Assembly (NCBI GenBank): GCA_950097145.1
Contig: CATNCF010000024.1
Location: forward strand, 1-44,958
Length of the DNA: 44,958 bases
Direction: 5' to 3'
Source: an uncultured Lachnospiraceae bacterium
Lineage (GTDB): Bacteria; Bacillota; Clostridia; Lachnospirales; Lachnospiraceae
A model generated the notes under the pieces. It saw only the letters and a list, made by a program, of their open reading frames with translations. It did not search any database and was not told where the DNA came from. The first letter of the stretch is position 1; each line of letters begins with the position of its first letter. The position numbers and the translations under genes are program-made. Shown here in pieces: positions 1 to 7,493 of this stretch.

Positions 1-129
1 TTTATGCCCGCTTCCGAACAGTGCCATTACTGGCAGAGCCGGGGACAACGGCTTCATCCAACGGAATGGATGGTTTGGTCTGTAATGTTACATCCAAACA
101 GTTAAATTAAGCGACTTCGTGTCGCACGT

Positions 130-145
130 AATGATAAAAATCATT
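130..145. promoter_or_regulatory. Operator-like dyad overlapping the -35 of the cbi promoter
   Basis: Six-base arms AATGAT and ATCATT are perfectly complementary across a 4-base AT spacer. The right arm overlaps the first two bases of the -35 box at 144. Metal-responsive Fur-family operators are AT-rich dyads of similar look, but the regulator here is unknown. A separate small stem (GCGAC/GTCGC, 111-125) lies just upstream. Confidence 0.35.
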
Positions 146-172
146 GTATACTCAGTGGGAGTTGTGTATAAT
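144..172 (+). promoter_or_regulatory. Sigma-A type promoter for the cbiD operon
   Basis: The -35 is TTGTAT (144-149), followed by a 17-base spacer and a perfect TATAAT (167-172). Transcription should start near 179. That favours the cbiD start at 215 over the ATG at 185, which would have almost no leader. No cobalamin riboswitch sequence is visible between this promoter and the gene. Confidence 0.6.
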
Positions 173-214
173 AAGCCATAGGATATGAAAGAAAAGAAAC
201 AGGAAGAGCAGGAA

Positions 215-1405
215 ATGGTGAAGGAACCCAGTGGAATGGAACATTGTCATAAAAACATAGGAGGAAAAAAGCTTCGGTGTGGGTATACCACCGGAAGCTG
301 CGGGGCCGCTGCGGCAAAGGCAGCGGCGTTTATGCTGCTGACAGGAGACAAGATAGATTATGTAGATTTAACAACGCCTGGGGGCATTTCCTTACATTTG
401 AAAGTACTGGATATGAAGCGGGGCAGCGGCTTTGTGTCCTGCGCCATTCAAAAAGATGCCGGGGACGACCCGGATGTGACGGACGGCATTTTCGTATACG
501 CCAAAGTTTCCAAGAAGAATACAGAGGAAGAACCCTTGATTCTTATTACAGGAGGACCAGGGGTGGGAAGAGTGACAAAGCCAGGACTGGATCAGCCTGT
601 GGGCGCCGCCGCAATTAATCAGGGGCCCAGAAAGATGATTCGAAAGGAACTGGAGCGGCTCTGTGACAGATATCATAATCCAGAAGGGCTTGCCGTGGAG
701 ATTTCGGTTCCTGGAGGAGAAGAACTGGCTGAGAAAACCTTTAATCCCAGACTGGGAATTCTGGGGGGGATTTCTATTCTTGGCACAACAGGAATTGTGG
801 AACCCATGAGTGAATCCGCGCTGGTTTCCAGCATTGGGCTGGAACTGAAACAGCAGGCAGAACTTGGCAGGAAAAGTCTGCTGGTTACGCCGGGAAATTA
901 TGGACAAGCTTTTTTGAAGGAATATGGACCGAGCTGTTCCGCGGACATTAAGTGTAGTAATTTTGTGGGGGAAACCATTGATCTTGCCGTGGATCTGGGA
1001 GTGGAAAATTTACTGTTTGCGGCGCATATTGGGAAATTTATTAAGGTGGCTGGAGGAATTTTTCAGACGCACTCCAGGAATGCAGATGCAAGAATGGAGA
1101 TTCTCACGGCGAATGCAGTCCTTGCCGGAGCAGGACAGCCGTTATTAACAGAGCTGATGCAGGCTTCCACCACAGAGGAGGGAATCCGTATTCTGGAGGA
1201 AGCGGGATATTTGGAGCGTACCATGGAATCTGTACTGCGGCGTCTTGAGAGCCACCTTGCCAGGCGCAGTTTCGGTAAAATAAATCTGGGAGCGGTTTTA
1301 TTTTCCAGTGAGCTTGGAAAGCGCAGGCAGGGAACTGGAGAACTGGGGCGTACAAGAAATGCCGACCAGATTTTAGAAAAAATATTACAGGAAACGTCAG
1401 TGTAG
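215..1405 (+). CDS. cbiD: Cobalt-precorrin-5B C1-methyltransferase CbiD
   Basis: Cytoplasmic enzyme of the anaerobic (early cobalt insertion) cobalamin pathway; it methylates C1 of cobalt-precorrin-5B using S-adenosylmethionine. The family signature LRCGYTTGSCGAAAAKAA lies near the N-terminus, and the length of about 396 residues is normal for CbiD. An upstream in-frame ATG at 185 has only AGGA one base away, whereas ATG 215 has AGGAAGAG at a good distance, so I chose 215. It is the first gene after the promoter at 144-172. Its stop codon lies 12 bases before the cbiL start, so the two are probably translationally coupled. Assignment is by recognition of the motif and of the neighbouring cbi genes. 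Confidence 0.96.
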   Translation: MVKEPSGMEHCHKNIGGKKLRCGYTTGSCGAAAAKAAAFMLLTGDKIDYVDLTTPGGISLHLKVLDMKRGSGFVSCAIQKDAGDDPDVTDGIFVYAKVSKKNTEEEPLILITGGPGVGRVTKPGLDQPVGAAAINQGPRKMIRKELERLCDRYHNPEGLAVEISVPGGEELAEKTFNPRLGILGGISILGTTGIVEPMSESALVSSIGLELKQQAELGRKSLLVTPGNYGQAFLKEYGPSCSADIKCSNFVGETIDLAVDLGVENLLFAAHIGKFIKVAGGIFQTHSRNADARMEILTANAVLAGAGQPLLTELMQASTTEEGIRILEEAGYLERTMESVLRRLESHLARRSFGKINLGAVLFSSELGKRRQGTGELGRTRNADQILEKILQETSV

Positions 1406-1417
1406 ATGGAGGAAAAT

Positions 1418-2122
1418 ATGGCTGGAAAATTATATGGAATCGGCGTGGGTCCGGGAGATCCAGAGCTGCTGACGCTAAAGGCGGTAAGGTTGATTCAGGA
1501 GTGTGATGTATTGGCAGTTCCAGGGCTTAAGAAAGAAGAGACAGCGGCATATCAGATTGTGCGGCAGGCAGTTCCAGAAGCTGCCGGGAAGGAATGCCTG
1601 ACCTTGGATATGCCTATGACAAAGAACAGGGAGAAATTGGAAAATAGCCACGAAAAAGCCTTTTTAACCTTGAAAACGGCGCTGGATCAGGGAAGAAACA
1701 TTGCATTTCTCACTTTAGGAGATCCCTGTATTTATTCTACTTATAATTATATGCATCAGATGGCCTTGGAAGCAGGATATGAGACAGAAATAGTCAGCGG
1801 CATTCCTTCTTTTTGCGCCGTTTCTGCCAAATTAAATCAGGGACTTGTGGAACAATCCCAGATGCTGCATATTATCCCTTCCACCTATGGGATTGAGGAA
1901 GGGATGTGTCTTTCTGGAACCAAAGTGCTTATGAAAGTTGGAAAGAAGCTGGGAACAGTAAGGGAACGGATTCAGGAAGAGACGGCACAGGAACGAAAGC
2001 AGCATATCGCAATGATTGAAAACTGCGGGATGAAAAATGAGCATATTTATCGGGGGATAGAAGAGATTCCAGAACAGGCGGGCTATTATTCATTAATGAT
2101 TGTAAAGGAGCAGAAGACATGA
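1418..2122 (+). CDS. cbiL: Cobalt-factor II C20-methyltransferase CbiL
   Basis: SAM-dependent tetrapyrrole methylase that methylates C20 of cobalt-factor II. The N-terminal motif YGIGVGPGDPELLTLKA and the internal GDPCIYSTYNYMH are hallmarks of the family; about 234 residues is typical. An ATG at 1406 is in frame, but it sits inside the Shine-Dalgarno GGAGGA (1408-1413) that serves ATG 1418, so the later start is preferred. It overlaps cbiF by four bases (ATGA), which suggests coupled translation within the operon. The alternative name CobI applies to the aerobic pathway; the CbiD/CbiG/CbiH context points to the anaerobic route. Confidence 0.94.
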   Translation: MAGKLYGIGVGPGDPELLTLKAVRLIQECDVLAVPGLKKEETAAYQIVRQAVPEAAGKECLTLDMPMTKNREKLENSHEKAFLTLKTALDQGRNIAFLTLGDPCIYSTYNYMHQMALEAGYETEIVSGIPSFCAVSAKLNQGLVEQSQMLHIIPSTYGIEEGMCLSGTKVLMKVGKKLGTVRERIQEETAQERKQHIAMIENCGMKNEHIYRGIEEIPEQAGYYSLMIVKEQKT

Positions 2123-2880
2123 TCTATTTTGTGGGTGCAGGAAGCGGAGCGCCGGATTTGATTACCCTGCGCGGCCAGAAACTTCTGCAGCAGGCGGATG
2201 TGATTATTTATGCGGGTTCTCTGGTAAATCCGCAGCTTTTGGAGGAGCGGAAACCGGAATGCAGCGTATATAACAGTGCGGAAATGACACTGGAAGAAGT
2301 GATTGAGGTGATGAAGTCGGCCGAGCAAAAAGCAAAGATGACGGTACGGCTCCATACAGGAGACCCCTGTCTCTATGGGGCTGTGCGGGAGCAGATGGAT
2401 CTTTTAGAACAGGCAGGAATACCATATGAGTCTTGTCCGGGCGTCAGTTCATTTTGCGGGGCGGCATCTTCCTTAAATTTGGAATATACTCTGCCGGATG
2501 TGTCCCAGAGCGTGATTATTACTCGGATGGCAGGCAGGACTCCTGTGCCGGAACGGGAAGAAATTGCTTCCCTGGCAAAGCATCATGCTACCATGGTGAT
2601 TTTCTTAAGCGCGGGAATGGTGGAGAAACTGACGGAACGGCTGTTGGCAGGGGGATATCAGAAACATACTCCTGCTGCCATTGTATACAAGGCTACCTGG
2701 GAAGAGGAGGAGACTTATGTGTGTACCTTGGAAACTCTGGCGGAGACGGCAAAGGATCATGGGATTACCAAAACAGCCCTGATCTTGGTGGGAGATGTAG
2801 TGACACACAGCAGCTATCGGAGAAGTGATTTATACAATCCGGAGTTTGAGACAGAATTCCGCCGGAGGAAAGCAGAGTGA
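2119..2880 (+). CDS. cbiF: Cobalt-precorrin-4 C11-methyltransferase CbiF
   Basis: SAM-dependent methylase of the tetrapyrrole methylase superfamily, acting on C11 of cobalt-precorrin-4. It begins MIYFVGAGSGAPDLITLRG, the characteristic CbiF/CobM N-terminus, and carries GDPCLYGAVREQM and a CPGVSSFCGAA motif. Length, 253 residues, is standard. It overlaps cbiL upstream and cbiG downstream by four bases each, so the three are likely translated as a coupled set. No defects are visible. Confidence 0.95.
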   Translation: MIYFVGAGSGAPDLITLRGQKLLQQADVIIYAGSLVNPQLLEERKPECSVYNSAEMTLEEVIEVMKSAEQKAKMTVRLHTGDPCLYGAVREQMDLLEQAGIPYESCPGVSSFCGAASSLNLEYTLPDVSQSVIITRMAGRTPVPEREEIASLAKHHATMVIFLSAGMVEKLTERLLAGGYQKHTPAAIVYKATWEEEETYVCTLETLAETAKDHGITKTALILVGDVVTHSSYRRSDLYNPEFETEFRRRKAE

Positions 2881-3986
2881 AACAGCAGAATATGGTAAGC
2901 ATTATAAGTTTTACCAGAACGGGAAACAGCCTTGCTCAGAGCATCAGGCAGATTGTGGAAGAATGTTCAAGTGAAGAAGAAGGTTCCAGGAAAATTCTGG
3001 TTCAGGTACAGGAGAACAGAACTTGTCCAGGTTCTCTGAAAGAATGGTGCCGGGACGCGTTTATACAGTCGCAGACATTAATTTTTGTAGGAGCGGCGGG
3101 TATTGCAGTGCGGCTGATTGCAGAGTCCGTCAAAGATAAATATCGGGATCCTGCCGTACTGGTGGTGGACGAACTGGGGCAGTTTGTGATCCCAATATTG
3201 TCCGGCCATGTGGGAGGCGGGAATGAATTTGCACTGTTTCTTGCAGAAAAGCTGGGGGCGGTTCCAGTGATTACTACAGCCACAGATCTTTACGGCAAAT
3301 TTGCAGTAGATGTATTTGCGGTAAAAAATAGGCTGTTTCTCTCTGAACGCAGGCTGGCAAAAGAAATCTCAGCCGCCATACTGGAAGGAGAGAAGATTGG
3401 CTTTTCCTGTGAGAAGCAGGTTTTGGGCAGGATGCCGGAGGAATTGATCTGGCTGGAGGAAGATTCTGGAACGGAATTAAACGGGCCAATTAGATACCGG
3501 ATTCATGTAGGAGTGCACAAATGGGAGCATCACGGCAGAACTCTTTTTCTGCATCCCAGAGCGCTGATTTTAGGGATTGGCTGCAAAAAGGGGAAATCCG
3601 CAGAGGAAATAGAAGCATTTGTACAAGAGAACCTTTGGCAGAACCAGTTTGCCAGAGAAAGCCTGCTGGGTGCGGCCTCTGTGGATCTAAAAAAGCAGGA
3701 GAAAGGGCTTTTAGATTTTTGCAGCAGATGGAATCTGCCGTTTCATACTTACTCTGCACAGCAGCTTGCAGAAGTTACCGGAACTTTTACAGAATCCGTA
3801 TTTGTGGCAGAAACAGTTGGCGTGGGAAATGTGTGTGAACGTGCAGCGGCAGCCTGTGCTATGGAGTTTTCCGGGAACAAAGAAAATAATGCACTGAAAC
3901 ATTGGGAGGGACTGGTACCAAAAACAGCAGGATCCGGGATTACCCTTGCAGTGTCAGAACTAGAATGGAGTGTGGAATTTGAATAA
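2877..3986 (+). CDS. cbiG: Cobalt-precorrin-5A hydrolase CbiG
   Basis: CbiG opens the delta-lactone of cobalt-precorrin-5A and releases acetaldehyde, the ring-contraction step specific to the anaerobic pathway. The N-terminal half carries FVGAAGIAVRLIAES and LSGHVGGGNEFA, typical of the CbiG N-domain. The C-terminal half has LILGIGCKKGKSAEEIE and FVAETVGVGNVCERAA, typical of the CbiG C-domain. About 369 residues fits the family. The start is GTG, overlapping the cbiF stop by four bases. Presence of CbiG, rather than CobG, is the strongest marker that the whole cluster runs the oxygen-independent route. Confidence 0.94.
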   Translation: MKQQNMVSIISFTRTGNSLAQSIRQIVEECSSEEEGSRKILVQVQENRTCPGSLKEWCRDAFIQSQTLIFVGAAGIAVRLIAESVKDKYRDPAVLVVDELGQFVIPILSGHVGGGNEFALFLAEKLGAVPVITTATDLYGKFAVDVFAVKNRLFLSERRLAKEISAAILEGEKIGFSCEKQVLGRMPEELIWLEEDSGTELNGPIRYRIHVGVHKWEHHGRTLFLHPRALILGIGCKKGKSAEEIEAFVQENLWQNQFARESLLGAASVDLKKQEKGLLDFCSRWNLPFHTYSAQQLAEVTGTFTESVFVAETVGVGNVCERAAAACAMEFSGNKENNALKHWEGLVPKTAGSGITLAVSELEWSVEFE

Positions 3987-4707
3987 ATTATATGTGGTGG
4001 GAATGGGGCCGGGAGCCTATGAGGAGATGACAATCCGCGCGGTGAAAACATTGGAGAAATGTCAGGTGATTGTAGGTTATACGTTGTATGTGGAGCTGAT
4101 CCGGGAGCATTTTCCGGACAAAGAATTCTTCACAACTCCCATGCGCCAGGAAGTGGAGCGGTGCCGTCTTGCCCTGGAAACAGCGCAGGGAGGCAGGACT
4201 TCAGCGATGATCTGCAGTGGTGATGCAGGAGTGTATGGGATGAGCGGGGTATTACTGGAACTGGGCAGAGAATATCCCCAGGTGGAGATAGAGGTCGTAC
4301 CGGGAGTAACTGCCGCAGTCAGCGGAGCCGCCTGTCTAGGCGCGCCATTGATGCATGACTTCGCTGTTATCAGCCTCAGTGATCTGATGACTCCCTGGGA
4401 ATTGATTGAACGGCGGCTGCGGTCAGCGGCAGAGGCTGATTTTGTCATCTGCCTTTATAATCCTTCCAGCAGGAAACGGGCGGATTATTTGAAGCGCGCA
4501 AGTGATGTTTTGCTCCAAATCCGTAAATCTGTGAATTTGTGTGGAATTGTAAAGAATATTGGAAGAGAGAACGCAGGAAGCAGGATCTGTACCCTGGAGG
4601 AACTGCGGGAAACCCAGACAGATATGTTTACCACTGTATTTATCGGAAATTCCAGTACAAAGGAAATGAATGGACGCTTAGTGACGCCCAGGGGATATGT
4701 ATGGTAA
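3979..4707 (+). CDS. cbiH: Cobalt-precorrin-3B C17-methyltransferase CbiH
   Basis: SAM-dependent methylase that methylates C17 and drives ring contraction of cobalt-precorrin-3. It shows YVVGMGPGAYEEMTIRA at the N-terminus and ICSGDAGVYGMSG in the middle, with ADFVICLYNPSSRKRADYL further on, all typical of CbiH/CobJ; about 242 residues is normal. The start is uncertain. TTG at 3979 lies eight bases after a GGAG and overlaps the cbiG stop, while GTG at 3970 is also in frame but lacks a visible ribosome site. The downstream fusion gene begins 31 bases after its stop. Confidence 0.94.
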   Translation: MNKLYVVGMGPGAYEEMTIRAVKTLEKCQVIVGYTLYVELIREHFPDKEFFTTPMRQEVERCRLALETAQGGRTSAMICSGDAGVYGMSGVLLELGREYPQVEIEVVPGVTAAVSGAACLGAPLMHDFAVISLSDLMTPWELIERRLRSAAEADFVICLYNPSSRKRADYLKRASDVLLQIRKSVNLCGIVKNIGRENAGSRICTLEELRETQTDMFTTVFIGNSSTKEMNGRLVTPRGYVW

Positions 4708-4738
4708 TGGGGCTTAATTGCTGGTGTGGAGGAAATGG

Positions 4739-6754
4739 ATGCAGAATATATTGATTTTTTCAGGTACAAGTGAAGGCAGAGAACTTGCCAGGCGGCTTGC
4801 GGATAATGGGATATCCGTTACAGTCTGTGTTGCCACTGAATATGGACAGGAAGTCATGGCACAGGAAGAAGACAGCAGGCAGATACGGGTGAGGACGGGA
4901 AGGATAAATGAAGAACAGATACGGGAACTGCTGGCAGATCATGACTGGGATTTTGTGGTGGACGCTACCCACCCATTTGCAAGAGAGGCGTCAGAGAACA
5001 TTGCAAAAGCTTGTGAAAAGCAGGGACAAAGGTTCCTGCGCCTTTTACGAGAGGAAGAACCGGCATATTCTGATGCAAAAATAACTTATGTAGATTCTGC
5101 TGTCCAGGCGGCGGCATACCTGAATCACGCATTAGGGACTATTTTTCTCACCACAGGAAGTAAGGAGCTTGCAGAATATGTGAAAGGAATCCAGGACATT
5201 TCAAGGCTGTATGTGCGGATTCTGCCAAATGCCGCTGAGGTGGAAAATTGCCGCAGACTGGGACTGAAGGGGAAACAGATTATCTGTATGCAGGGACCGT
5301 TTGGCACAGAATTAAATCTTGCAATGATCCGGGAACTGCAGGCTTCCATTCTGGTGACAAAAGAAACTTCCCGTGCAGGAGGATTTGCCGAAAAGCTGCG
5401 TGCGGCAGAAGAGGCGGGAATTGAGACGGTAGTGATCCGGCGTCCCAAAGAAACAGGGTACTCCATTGCAGAGATCTTAGAACGCCTGGGGATCGCGGAA
5501 CAGAAGAGCCCGGTGCAGCGGCAGATTATTCTTGCAGGCACAGGCATGGGAACTCTGTCAAATTTTACCAGGGAGGTATATCAGGCGTGCCAGAATGCCG
5601 ATATATTAATCGGAGCAGAGCGGATGCTTGAACCGGTAAAATTTATGGGAAAGCCCATGAAAAAACTTTATCGGAGCAAAGAGATTGCAGATTATATCAA
5701 AGCACACACAGAGTATCAGAAGATTGTCATCCTTTTGTCTGGAGATGTAGGTTTTTACAGCGGTGCAAAGAAGCTTCGGGAAGAAATCATAAAGAGAACA
5801 GAAACGGCGGCAAGTGCAGAGAAAATGGAGAACATTCAAATCTCCCAGCTTTGCGGAATTCCTTCCCCGGTATATTTTGCCGGAAAGCTGGGAATTGCCT
5901 GGGAAGATTTCGCCCTTATGAGCCTTCACGGCAGACAGCAGAACCTTATAGGAACGCTGCAGAGCCGGGGCAAGGTATTTGCCCTTACAGATGGAGCCGA
6001 AGGAATCCGCAGATTGAGCCGGGAACTTATTACCTATGGATTGAGCCAGGTTCAAATGTATGTGGGCTTTCTGCTTAGTTATCCTCAGGAGGAGATTCTT
6101 TGGGGAAAACCGGAAGATTTTCTGAATTATGACAAAGAGGGAGCCTCTGTGGTGATCCTGAGTTATGAGAAAGAGAGGGATTATATACTGACACCGGGGA
6201 TACAAGATGAAGAATTTGTGCGGGGGCAGGCGCCTATGACAAAAGAAGAGGTGCGCAGTATTTCCCTGTCAAAGCTTGCTCTGTCCAGGGCGTCGGTGGT
6301 TTATGATATCGGAGCCGGAACCGGAAGCGTGGCAGTGGAATGTGCAAGGCTCTGTTTAGCGGGAACTGTTTATGCTATAGAGAAAAAGAAACAGGCATTA
6401 GAGCTGCTGGAACAGAATAAAAGAAAGCACAAGGTATGGAATTTGGAGATTATTCCCGGGGAAGCGCCAGAAGCTTTTGCGGAGCTTCCAGCGCCTACCC
6501 ATGTATTTTTGGGAGGCAGCGGGGGCAGGCTTTTGGAAATCGTCAGGGAATTGTGGAAGAAGAATCCCGGCGTGCGCCTGGTGCTGAATGTAATTTCTCT
6601 GGAAACACTGCGGGAAGTGATGGAAGTGATGAAAAGCATGTCGTTTTCCAAGAAAGAAATTGTACAGATATCTGTGGCAAAGGCAAAGGAACTGGGAAAT
6701 CATCCCATGATGATGGGTCAGAATCCTGTATATGTAATTACTTTGCAGAAATGA
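4739..6754 (+). CDS. CbiJ-CbiE-CbiT triple fusion: precorrin-6A reductase plus precorrin-6B/7 methylases
   Basis: One polypeptide of about 671 residues appears to combine three consecutive steps. Residues 1-250 resemble CbiJ/CobK, the NAD(P)H-dependent cobalt-precorrin-6A reductase (ILIFSGTSEGRELARRLA, VDATHPFA). Residues 258-470 resemble CbiE, the C5-methylase (LAGTGMGTLSNFTREV, LLSGDVGFYSGAKKL). Residues 490-671 resemble CbiT, the C15-methylase/decarboxylase, with the SAM site YDIGAGTGSVAVE and HVFLGGSGG. I chose ATG 4739 because GGAGG lies six bases upstream; an ATG at 4718 has no such site. CbiE-CbiT fusions (CobL-like) are well known. A fused CbiJ is less common, but I cannot say how rare. 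All motifs look intact. Confidence 0.92.
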   Translation: MQNILIFSGTSEGRELARRLADNGISVTVCVATEYGQEVMAQEEDSRQIRVRTGRINEEQIRELLADHDWDFVVDATHPFAREASENIAKACEKQGQRFLRLLREEEPAYSDAKITYVDSAVQAAAYLNHALGTIFLTTGSKELAEYVKGIQDISRLYVRILPNAAEVENCRRLGLKGKQIICMQGPFGTELNLAMIRELQASILVTKETSRAGGFAEKLRAAEEAGIETVVIRRPKETGYSIAEILERLGIAEQKSPVQRQIILAGTGMGTLSNFTREVYQACQNADILIGAERMLEPVKFMGKPMKKLYRSKEIADYIKAHTEYQKIVILLSGDVGFYSGAKKLREEIIKRTETAASAEKMENIQISQLCGIPSPVYFAGKLGIAWEDFALMSLHGRQQNLIGTLQSRGKVFALTDGAEGIRRLSRELITYGLSQVQMYVGFLLSYPQEEILWGKPEDFLNYDKEGASVVILSYEKERDYILTPGIQDEEFVRGQAPMTKEEVRSISLSKLALSRASVVYDIGAGTGSVAVECARLCLAGTVYAIEKKKQALELLEQNKRKHKVWNLEIIPGEAPEAFAELPAPTHVFLGGSGGRLLEIVRELWKKNPGVRLVLNVISLETLREVMEVMKSMSFSKKEIVQISVAKAKELGNHPMMMGQNPVYVITLQK

Positions 6755-6761
6755 GGAAATT

Positions 6762-7433
6762 ATGGTAAATAAAGTAAATGGACAAAAATACTATGAGTAT
6801 ACCAATGTAAGCAGCCAGAAACGCAAGTCTGCAGAATCTTCGGAATTTCACATGGATCTGGACAAAGAAGGCGTAATTTATGAAAAAGGCCAGGAGAAAG
6901 AAGAAACGCCAAAGACAGCAGGGCAGGAAGAGGCTGCCGATGGAGCCAGACTGCGGCACGCCGGTGTGAAGGTTGATATTTCCCGTAAAGGGCAGGAACG
7001 GGCAGTTCAGGAGAAGCAGCGGGCGGCCTTGATGGAACAGATTCGAAACTTTGCCCAAACAGCCGTCTCATTCTTAAAAACATTGTGGGACAAAGTCTGG
7101 AATGAAACCCCGAAAGAAACAGAATTTCCAGAAGTCCTTGCAGAGCATATAGAGGAAACAGAAGAAAAGAAACAAGAAATGGAATCTATCCATTCTCTGG
7201 CACAGCGAGACAGACTCGCCTGGTCCCTTTACACTCAGGAGGAAGTGCGGGCAATTTTCAAGAGGGGAGATGCGAAAGAAATCGAGGACTTTCTGTCTGA
7301 TCATGGAGAGCGGCATCTTGCTAAAAATTCAGATTTGCTGACGCAGTATGACAGGAGCGGAAGCATTGTTGGACTGGATCGTTCTGATCGGGAACGGATT
7401 CTCCATGGGAACAGGAATGAAATCGGGCTTTAA
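6762..7433 (+). CDS. Unknown protein linked to the cbi operon
   Basis: About 223 residues with no family I recognise. It has no signal peptide and no clear membrane span. The first 100 residues are charged and low in complexity (many Glu, Lys, Gln), so probably disordered. A short aromatic amphipathic stretch follows (AVSFLKTLWDKVW), then a more ordered C-terminal 80 residues ending near HLAKNSDLLTQYDRSGSIVG. The gene starts seven bases after the CbiJET stop with GAGG just upstream, so it is probably cotranscribed with the cobalamin genes. Nothing in its sequence shows a role in that pathway. A new promoter for asnB follows it. Confidence 0.75.
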   Translation: MVNKVNGQKYYEYTNVSSQKRKSAESSEFHMDLDKEGVIYEKGQEKEETPKTAGQEEAADGARLRHAGVKVDISRKGQERAVQEKQRAALMEQIRNFAQTAVSFLKTLWDKVWNETPKETEFPEVLAEHIEETEEKKQEMESIHSLAQRDRLAWSLYTQEEVRAIFKRGDAKEIEDFLSDHGERHLAKNSDLLTQYDRSGSIVGLDRSDRERILHGNRNEIGL

Positions 7434-7455
7434 AGGTATTTTTTTGAACGTTCTG

Positions 7456-7464
7456 TGATATAAT
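7456..7464 (+). promoter_or_regulatory. Extended -10 promoter for asnB
   Basis: TG-A-TATAAT forms an extended -10 element about 30 bases before the asnB ATG. The hexamer at the expected -35 position is poor, which is usual for extended -10 promoters. It suggests asnB can be transcribed independently of the cbi operon. Confidence 0.5.
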
Positions 7465-7493
7465 AATGTAACAGGAAAAACAGGAGTTACATT

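Noticed and set aside
1..110. Possible end of an upstream gene
   Set aside because: All three plus-strand frames are open until stops at 83, 103 and 108, and one minus-strand frame is open too; none gives a recognisable family end, so no frame can be chosen.
1..184. Cobalamin riboswitch upstream of cbiD
   Set aside because: The B12-box consensus is not present; only two small unrelated hairpins near 23-55 and a dyad at 130 are seen.
5606..6205. Minus-strand open frame of 199 codons opposite the CbiJET gene
   Set aside because: Shadow of the CbiE-coding region, with composition expected of antisense to a real gene.
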